Origin: Flavobacterium sp. ov086
GTDB lineage: Bacteria > Bacteroidota > Bacteroidia > Flavobacteriales > Flavobacteriaceae
Length of the DNA: 64,000 nucleotides
Direction of reading: 5' to 3'
NCBI RefSeq assembly: GCF_900187965.1
Contig: NZ_FZNL01000020.1
Location: 1 to 64,000, forward strand
Under the pieces are notes generated by a model. That model saw only the letters and a list, made by a program, of their open reading frames with translations. It did not search any database and was not told the DNA's origin. Shown in pieces: positions 59,006-64,000 of the stretch; positions within the stretch are counted from its first letter, which is position 1; the number at the start of each line of letters is the position of its first letter. The translations under genes were made by a program, and so were the position numbers.

Positions 59006-59677
59006 TTATTGTTTGTAGATGACAAGATCTTTAAAAAAACCTTCGGTACCTATGTCAACAAACAGTCCGATGCCGCCTTTGGCATCGAGTCCCAGTTTTA
59101 GATCGTTTACGATCAAAGAGGGTTCTTTGCGCCCGTCAATGTATAATTTTGCCTGTTGGCCTTTGACAACGATTTTAAGGGTTATCCATTTGTTGAGTTC
59201 CATATCCTCATATGATTCGTAAACACCAGGAGCTACTTTTCTGCTGTCTGTAAATTTAAAATCGGGATAGGCAAAATATTGTGTAGAGCGGTTTCTGCGA
59301 AGCTGATCCTCTGCCATGGCATTTGCGGGTCTGATGTAGATGGCTTCAAACTTAGAATTATCCTCATTAATGTGAAATGCTACACCTATAAAACCACGTG
59401 CGTGGGAAGGGGCAGTTTTTAGTATTTTACTCAACACCTTCACTTCAATTGTGCCCTGAGCAAATTCAAGATTATTGATTCTGGCATAGGTCGGTTCATC
59501 ATCAAGGACAATAGTTGAATCTTTAACCACCCGTATGGCTTTGCTTCCATTTACTTTACTCTGAGAAAGGTAGATTCCTACTGGCTTTAAGTCAGTATCA
59601 GTAAGTTTTATCTTTTGCGCAAACAGACCCGGGCTAAAAAGCACCGTCAGCACTGCATATTTAAAAATATTTATCAT
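59006..59677 (-). CDS. Secreted concanavalin/LamG-like protein, function unknown
   Basis: A 223-residue exported protein with signal peptide (ending GLFAQ, about residue 21) and a single beta-sandwich of the concanavalin A/DUF1080 kind: LEFAQGTIEVKV, GFIGVAFHI, KWITLKIVVKGQQAKLYIDGRKEPSLIV and GGIGLFVDIGTEGFFKDLVI. Such domains bind carbohydrates or act as accessory modules. No catalytic residues can be named. It starts 22 bases after the hydrolase stop, so it is the second gene of the unit driven by array promoter 9. Confidence 0.75.
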   Translation of the reverse strand: MINIFKYAVLTVLFSPGLFAQKIKLTDTDLKPVGIYLSQSKVNGSKAIRVVKDSTIVLDDEPTYARINNLEFAQGTIEVKVLSKILKTAPSHARGFIGVAFHINEDNSKFEAIYIRPANAMAEDQLRRNRSTQYFAYPDFKFTDSRKVAPGVYESYEDMELNKWITLKIVVKGQQAKLYIDGRKEPSLIVNDLKLGLDAKGGIGLFVDIGTEGFFKDLVIYKQ

Positions 59678-59699
59678 CTTGATTAATTAGGTATTCAAT

Positions 59700-60572
59700 T
59701 TAATGTTGTAAAAAATATTGTACAGCCGGCCAGGCAACAGTCCATTTTTGTAGAAAAGCGCCATGCCCCGCACCGGGAATAACACTAAGCTGGCCTTTTG
59801 CAATAAATTTAGCAGCAGCAGCAGCATGCTCAACAGAAACAAAATTATCACGATCGCCCACCATAACCAGGACAGGACATTTAATAGTGCTAAAGAGTTT
59901 CTGGTCGGCCACAAGTTTGGTATTGAATTCATGCTCTACACGTTCAAAGAGTTCCGGGAGTCTTTTTGGCTCGGGCATCAGGGCCAGCTGCTGATCCATA
60001 AAAGTTTTATCAAGGCTAAAAGCCTGCTCTACAGTAATCGTATTTCCAGTGTCTCCAGGATGTCTTTCTGCTGCTCCAACGACTACTAATTTTTTAACTT
60101 TGGCAGGATAAAGGCTTGCAAGCATATAGCCCGTATAACCTCCGTCGCTAAAACCTATCACGGTGGCACTATCTTTTGTTACTGCATTTAATACCGTGGC
60201 GGCATCTTTGGCTTTTAGCTCGTAGGTATGAGGCTGATTACCCATTTCTGATTTTCCGTGACCTCTGGTAGAGATGGCTATTACCTGATGATTAACCTTT
60301 AGGCTGTCAATGAAATGGTACATCTCAAAGGTAGACCCCAATATACCCCCATGGAGCAGCACAACAGGTTCTCCCTTGCCATATAGTTCATAATAGATCT
60401 TTGCATCGCCCGAGGTTATATAATGCCCTGCAGCTTGATTGTTGCCATAAGGAGGTGTTTTTGGGGTTATAACCTCTTGCTGTAAGGCATAACGCATAGT
60501 GACAGGATTTTTTTGCTGACTCTGCACAAGGCTGTTGGTTAAAACCAGTAGAAGTATAAGATATTTTTTCAT
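59700..60572 (-). CDS. Exported alpha/beta hydrolase
   Basis: A 290-residue hydrolase with signal peptide (ending LVQSQ, about residue 19). The oxyanion loop is LLHGGILGS (about 72-80), the nucleophile elbow is GFSDGG (about S142), the acid is in VGDRDNFVSVEHA, and the His is in PGAGHGAF. It resembles secreted proline-iminopeptidase/epoxide-hydrolase-fold esterases. The open frame extends to 60617, but ATG 60572 starts the signal peptide. The predicted transcription start from array promoter 9 lies only about ten bases upstream, so the leader would be very short. Confidence 0.85.
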   Translation of the reverse strand: MKKYLILLLVLTNSLVQSQQKNPVTMRYALQQEVITPKTPPYGNNQAAGHYITSGDAKIYYELYGKGEPVVLLHGGILGSTFEMYHFIDSLKVNHQVIAISTRGHGKSEMGNQPHTYELKAKDAATVLNAVTKDSATVIGFSDGGYTGYMLASLYPAKVKKLVVVGAAERHPGDTGNTITVEQAFSLDKTFMDQQLALMPEPKRLPELFERVEHEFNTKLVADQKLFSTIKCPVLVMVGDRDNFVSVEHAAAAAKFIAKGQLSVIPGAGHGAFLQKWTVAWPAVQYFLQH

Positions 60573-60586
60573 CGTGTATTTTTTTA

Positions 60587-60654
60587 CAAAATTAAAAACT
60601 AAATAAATTCTCAACAATAATCTATTTCAATAAAAATACTTGAACTAGTTTAAG
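60587..60654 (-). promoter_or_regulatory. Array promoter 9: two FNR-like boxes plus perfect -7 element, for the exported hydrolase
   Basis: On the minus strand the boxes are CTTAAACTAGTTCAAG (60654-60639) and ATTGAAATAGATTATT (60631-60616), 23 bp apart with the spacer TATTTTT. The -7 element TAATTTTG (60594-60587), a full match to TAnnTTTG, begins 21 bp after the proximal box. The gene ATG is at 60572. Confidence 0.8.
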
Positions 60655-60734
60655 ACTTACTGGAGTTTTATGATGTAAAGTACTGAAAAATAATGAATTT
60701 TCTGATAACAAGAAGTTACAGGATAAGCTATAAT

Positions 60735-60773
60735 TCACTTGGAGTTTAAGTTTTTTTCTTAAACTAGTTTATG
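60735..60773. promoter_or_regulatory. Orphan pair of FNR-like boxes
   Basis: TCACTTGGAGTTTAAG (60735-60750; right half conserved) and CTTAAACTAGTTTATG (60758-60773) are 23 bp apart with a T7 spacer. No properly placed -7 element and gene follow on the plus strand, and it is out of phase with the boxes of promoter 9. It might act at a distance on that promoter, or drive an unrecognised transcript towards the TetR gene. Confidence 0.55.
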
Positions 60774-60854
60774 GTTAACAGAGCAAGGGAAGAAGACCGT
60801 GTTTGTTGCAAGGTTTTACCCCGGATATTACCCAAGTATAAGCAGGGCAGTCTT

Positions 60855-61463
60855 TTATTTGCTTAGGATAGCATAAAAATATTCCTTGAGTTGCGTACTG
60901 AGTGTCTCTTTATTGTCAAGCCGGGAATTTTGCGACTTAAAAAGATCGTCTATAAAAGGGCTTCCTGAGAAAACACGAGGTACAAATGCTATAATATTCA
61001 GCGCAACCAGATCTACATTTACTTTTTTAAAAATACCGCTTTGAATGCCATCGAGGATAATGCTTTTCACCAGATCAAAATTCTTATGTGTACCTTTTGT
61101 GATTACCTCTTTAATGGCTGACTGATGCAACAGTGTCAATTCTCTGCTCAGCAGGCGATGAAAATTACGGTGCGTGTCTATGAAAGAGCCGTAAATATCC
61201 AGAAAGCTGTCTAGTTTTTTAGCGGCTCCCTGGTTTTGATCCATTTTTAAGAGTGCATTTTGGTAGGCTAAAAATCTTCTTTGGAAAATGGTTAGATACA
61301 GGTTTTCTTTAGATCCAAAATGATAGTTCACCAGGGCAAGATTTACGTCTGCTGCCCGGGCTATTTCTCTAATTGTTGTTCCGTTATACCCTTTATCGGA
61401 GAATAGGGTTTCGGCAGTTTCCAACAATTTTTTCTTAATTCCACTAATATCTTTTATTTCCAT
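60855..61463 (-). CDS. TetR-family transcriptional regulator
   Basis: A 202-residue regulator. The N-terminal TetR HTH (about residues 10-56) reads LLETAETLFSDKGYNGTTIREIARAADVNLALVNYHFGSKENLY. The C-terminal part resembles the CecR/DUF1956 ligand domain. The frame extends upstream to a TTG at 61499, but ATG 61463 (MEIKDISG) is preferred and is preceded by a purine-rich AAAAAGG. It is transcribed toward the hydrolase gene but separated by 282 bases containing the array boxes. Its target is not evident. Confidence 0.88.
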   Translation of the reverse strand: MEIKDISGIKKKLLETAETLFSDKGYNGTTIREIARAADVNLALVNYHFGSKENLYLTIFQRRFLAYQNALLKMDQNQGAAKKLDSFLDIYGSFIDTHRNFHRLLSRELTLLHQSAIKEVITKGTHKNFDLVKSIILDGIQSGIFKKVNVDLVALNIIAFVPRVFSGSPFIDDLFKSQNSRLDNKETLSTQLKEYFYAILSK

Positions 61464-61661
61464 ATCCTTTTTAATTGTCAGTGCAGCTTTAATACTCAAG
61501 TAAAGTAGATCAATTAAAAATTTTGCTGCATCAAAATCTGATTGTATTTAATAATTGGATTAGCTCTGGCTCTGCGGCACTGCAAAAAAAGCAGCAAAGC
61601 TGGCTCAGCATCTATACCTATTATAATCCATACGTATAATTATCAAAATAAGAAAAGAGGA

Positions 61662-62285
61662 CTATAATTCGTGATCCGCTACAATCTTCTTTCTTATTTT
61701 ACTTAAAAACTCAGGAGTAATTCCCAGATAGGAAGCAATTTGGGTGTTGGGTACCCTGTTGAATAATCCAGGATACTGTTTTACAAAACTAACATAGCGT
61801 TCCTCAGCTGTGGAGCTGATATTCTGGAGAATACGATTTTGAAAATCCATATATTTTTGTTCGGTAATAATTCTGAAATTACGATCGAATTTATGGTAAT
61901 TAATAAAAAGATATAAGAGATCATCATGCTGTATCTGGAGCACTACTGAAGGCTCGAGCGCTTCAATGTACAGGCGGCTTGGTTTTTGTTCATAAAAGCT
62001 CTGAAGGTCGCTTATCCAGTCATTTTCAACTGAAAACTGCAGGTTATGTTCCTTGCCTGCAGGATCAACGGCAAACATTTTAAAGCAGCCTGAGACAATA
62101 AAGAAGTAATGACGGCATATATCGCCTTCCTGCAGCAGATATCCTTTACGTCTGATGGCTCTTTTTGAAAACAATCGTATAATTTCCTCCTGTTCCTTAT
62201 CGTTTAAGGGGAAGAACTGATTGAAAAAACGGATCAATTGCCCTGTAATAGGCTCAGTATATGCGGAAGGAGTGGTATTGTCCAT
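61662..62285 (-). CDS. Crp/Fnr-family transcriptional regulator (third)
   Basis: A 207-residue regulator with the same architecture as that at 17420-18013: beta-roll (about residues 20-125; YLLQEGDICRHYFFIVSGCFKMF) and C-terminal HTH (182-207; QIASYLGITPEFLSKIRKK). The recognition helix has E-F-L-S-K, differing from the 17420 protein by Arg to Lys. The conserved CxxxxxxxxGC spacing (Cys at EGD/N-x-C and SGC/QGC) is shared by both and absent in part from the 11156 protein. Upstream, CTTGATCAGATTATG at 62335-62349 resembles one box but has wrong internal spacing. It may bind the same arrays as the 17420 protein. Confidence 0.87.
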   Translation of the reverse strand: MDNTTPSAYTEPITGQLIRFFNQFFPLNDKEQEEIIRLFSKRAIRRKGYLLQEGDICRHYFFIVSGCFKMFAVDPAGKEHNLQFSVENDWISDLQSFYEQKPSRLYIEALEPSVVLQIQHDDLLYLFINYHKFDRNFRIITEQKYMDFQNRILQNISSTAEERYVSFVKQYPGLFNRVPNTQIASYLGITPEFLSKIRKKIVADHEL

Positions 62286-62389
62286 ACTATTGTTATAATC
62301 AGTAAATATAAGAAATATTGACTTTGTGCTGACACTTGATCAGATTATGTGTCGCTTGGGTGTTTAATTTGTTCTACCCATGTCGTTTA

Positions 62390-62638
62390 TTATAGCTGGC
62401 ATGCTTTTTTGGCAAAAGATTCCCCCACTACAAAATTATCAAGATATGCCTCAAAACCAACACCGGTGGACTCATTATAGAGTAATACATCACCGAGTCC
62501 CGGTGCGGAGGTTTTAATAATATCTCCTTTGGAGAGGTTACAGCTGTCAATAAGTTCAAAAATTAAAAATATTCCGTCTGTTATGTACAACGAGTATAAT
62601 GCTCCGGCGGTGTTGATATGATATATAGTGCCTTCCAT
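62390..62638 (-). CDS. Small hypothetical protein
   Basis: An 82-residue reading frame with protein-like composition and no recognised domain (MEGTIYHINTAGALYSLYITDG, LYNESTGVGFEAYLDNFVVGES). The pattern of short beta strands and a mid-chain DIIKTSAPGLGDVLLYN suggests a small cold-shock- or OB-like barrel of a kind often preserved in Bacteroidota, but this is only impression. It lies between a Crp/Fnr gene and an outer-membrane protein on the same strand. Confidence 0.5.
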   Translation of the reverse strand: MEGTIYHINTAGALYSLYITDGIFLIFELIDSCNLSKGDIIKTSAPGLGDVLLYNESTGVGFEAYLDNFVVGESFAKKACQL

Positions 62639-62711
62639 GGTTTTGTTTGCTTAGGTTATTTTAGATTTCAGCGCTATGCTAAAGCTTGCTATACCAAAGT
62701 CAGTAAAAGGT

Positions 62712-63704
62712 TTATCTTTTCTTGTATTTAGCAAAAGGATTAAACGACACACCAAAATTCATGTAAAAAGAAGGGTCGTTTTTAACTTCAAAAACCGGAT
62801 CGGCATAGGAGCCGCTCTTTTCAAATATTCTTCCGTTGGGACTTAATCTGATTCCTGTTTTGGCTGATAGAAGGAAATAGTTGGCAATCATATGTTCGTA
62901 GAGCAGTCCTGAATTAATATCAAGCTGTCTGAATTCGTATTTTTTTGAAGTGCCGTCGATGTTATATAAATAGAAGTTGGTCTGATCCAGTTCGGTACCC
63001 AGGGAAATCCTGCCGTTTTCAAACACGTTTTTTCTCAGCATCATGCTTTTAGGCAGGTTGATATCGAGAATAAGTCCATTGTTAAAGTGGTGTTCATAGG
63101 AAACCGTTGGAATAAAGGGACTTTGTGCGCTGGGATCAATATTGATAAGAATACCTACACTAAGTTTGGTTCTTTCGTTAGAGGTTAATACCATTGTTCC
63201 GGTAAAGATTGCTTTTACACGTTCGAAATGCTGCTCACTTCCGTCGACCATAACTGTGGAGCTAAAGAAAGTTGTTTTTTTAAAGAGCTTGGTAAAATAG
63301 ACAAAGTTAAGGGCACTGAACTGGTAATGAAAGTCTTGTTCAACGGCTGTTTTTTCTGCTGTTGTAGGTGAGGTAAGCAGTGATTCGGAACTGAGGTACT
63401 TGTATCCAAGGGTTGCCCCAAGCATCCATTTTCTTGTCTTGATAAAGTTGTAATTGGCACTTATTTTTGCCTGATTAAGTCCGTCAACCCTGCTCTGAGG
63501 CAGTTTTGTGTTGCCCATCTCGGGAGTAAAATTGTAAGGAGCAACGTGCGTGAATTCCACATTAAGGGCACGGGTTATAGGGAACTTGTCCGCGGCATAG
63601 GCAATAACCTTTTTTTTGATGCTGTCTGATTGAGTCTGAGAAAAGCATGCCAGAGAAGGCAAGAGTACGCAGCAGAAAAAGAGTGTTTTTTTTAGAATTT
63701 TCAT
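62712..63704 (-). CDS. Outer-membrane beta-barrel protein of the DUF6268 type
   Basis: A 330-residue exported protein. The signal peptide is MKILKKTLFFCCVLLPSLACFSQ. The remainder alternates hydrophobic and polar residues as in an outer-membrane barrel (KISANYNFIKTRKWMLGATLGYKYLS, LNFVYFTKLFKKTTFFSSTVMVDGS, NGLILDINLPKSMML) and ends NFGVSFNPFAKYKKR. The DUF6268 assignment is from memory of similar proteins. The frame extends to 63728, but ATG 63704 starts the signal sequence. Function unknown; it is monocistronic. Confidence 0.75.
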   Translation of the reverse strand: MKILKKTLFFCCVLLPSLACFSQTQSDSIKKKVIAYAADKFPITRALNVEFTHVAPYNFTPEMGNTKLPQSRVDGLNQAKISANYNFIKTRKWMLGATLGYKYLSSESLLTSPTTAEKTAVEQDFHYQFSALNFVYFTKLFKKTTFFSSTVMVDGSEQHFERVKAIFTGTMVLTSNERTKLSVGILINIDPSAQSPFIPTVSYEHHFNNGLILDINLPKSMMLRKNVFENGRISLGTELDQTNFYLYNIDGTSKKYEFRQLDINSGLLYEHMIANYFLLSAKTGIRLSPNGRIFEKSGSYADPVFEVKNDPSFYMNFGVSFNPFAKYKKR

Positions 63705-63852
63705 AATTTTACATTTGATTAATAGCAATTTGTGATCTGGTCTCCTGGATTTGGCCCATGGAATTGTTACCGGCAGGAATCAGCCCATGTAAATTCTTGC
63801 GGGTAATTCTCGGCACAAAAGAAGTAATAATGGCAATACGCTTTTTTGATTT

Positions 63853-63928
63853 TATACCAAATCCTTTCCAAATTCGACTAAATGGATTATTTAGGAAAAT
63901 TTGTAGTACAAGGAAGGGGTTTGGTATA
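63853..63928. repeat. Imperfect inverted repeat, 17-bp arms, 76 bp overall
   Basis: TATACCAAATCCTTTCC (63853-63869) and GGAAGGGGTTTGGTATA (63912-63928) are inverted copies matching at 14 of 17 positions around a 42-bp spacer. It lies in the gap before a promoter-like element. It may be a small palindromic mobile repeat (MITE-like) or a binding site. Confidence 0.5.
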
Positions 63929-63958
63929 ATTTCGGACGATTGAAAAAAGGCAATGCCT

Positions 63959-64000
63959 TATATTTGTCTCACTAATTAATTTAAAGACAGTACTATGAAG
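63959..64000 (+). promoter_or_regulatory. Promoter -7 element and likely start of a gene leaving the window
   Basis: TATATTTG (63959-63966) is a full match to TAnnTTTG. An ATG at 63995 (Met-Lys) follows after 28 bases and runs off the right edge. Whether a real gene begins here cannot be judged from two codons. Confidence 0.45.

Noticed and set aside
62335..62349. CTTGATCAGATTATG upstream of the third Crp/Fnr gene as another box
   Set aside because: The internal spacing is one base short of the 16-mer and no 23-bp partner was found.
63758..63943. 61-codon plus-strand open frame at the right edge
   Set aside because: It runs through the inverted repeat and has no family-like composition or upstream start signals; it is most likely chance.
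1..64000. Search for CRISPR arrays, tRNA and rRNA genes, prophage or conjugative genes
   Set aside because: No regularly spaced direct repeats with unique spacers, no tRNA-like cloverleaf or T-arm sequences, and no phage or transfer genes were seen. The 23-bp repeats are short operator arrays, not CRISPR.

Overview
The window looks like chromosomal DNA of a Bacteroidota bacterium, most likely Flavobacterium or a close relative. The evidence is the low G+C content, a SusC/SusD pair with an ECF sigma/FecR signalling pair, a GldA/GldFG-like ABC transporter, NUDIX-type and AraC-type regulators, and promoter elements of the Bacteroidota -7 type (TAnnTTTG). I see no rRNA, tRNA, CRISPR array or prophage. 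One IS3-family transposase tail is cut by the left edge.

Layout. 1-1988: IS3 tail, an RNA 2'-O-methyltransferase and a divergent NUDIX-fold regulator. 2378-10402: a carbohydrate operon of TonB-dependent receptor, GH3, secreted esterase and GH3, without a SusD. 10469-20061: a secreted Gly/His-rich protein, two Crp/Fnr regulators and scattered redox or detoxification genes (SDR, F420-reductase-like protein, NTF2-like protein, alpha/beta hydrolase, NDH-2, ABM protein, aspartyl protease). 20217-35795: on the minus strand, ECF sigma, FecR, SusC, SusD, ABC ATPase, a GldF-GldG fusion and an M16 peptidase, then a GH95 enzyme. 35871-42517: cupin, hydrolase, LigB-type dioxygenase, SnoaL-like protein, AraC, then tautomerase, NTF2-like protein, quinone reductase and SDR. 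42676-48556: an ergothioneine cluster (egtD, egtB, an OpuC/EgtU-like ABC transporter whose binding domain appears circularly permuted, and a PatB/MalY-type C-S lyase). 48711-58836: YceI lipoprotein, Zn-alcohol dehydrogenase, FMN reductase, esterase, AraC, a TolC/HlyD/MFS efflux operon and panB. 59006-64000: a lectin-like secreted protein, alpha/beta hydrolase, TetR, a third Crp/Fnr, a small hypothetical protein and an outer-membrane beta-barrel protein.

The most interesting signal is regulatory. Nine promoters scattered from 12 kb to 60.6 kb share one architecture. It consists of two or three FNR-like 16-bp palindromes (core TTRAW-CTAG-WTYAA), repeated with an exact 23-bp period. The last copy ends 21 or 22 bp before a -7 element of the form (T/C/G)AnnTTTG. 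That puts the proximal palindrome near -41.5, the class II activator position of the Crp/Fnr family. The genes served are mostly oxidoreductases, hydrolases, tautomerase-, cupin- and ABM-type proteins, plus one Crp/Fnr gene (17420-18013). Three Crp/Fnr paralogues in the window carry an FNR-like ExxS(R/K) recognition helix. I infer a dispersed, co-regulated stress or xenobiotic regulon that I do not recognise from the literature.
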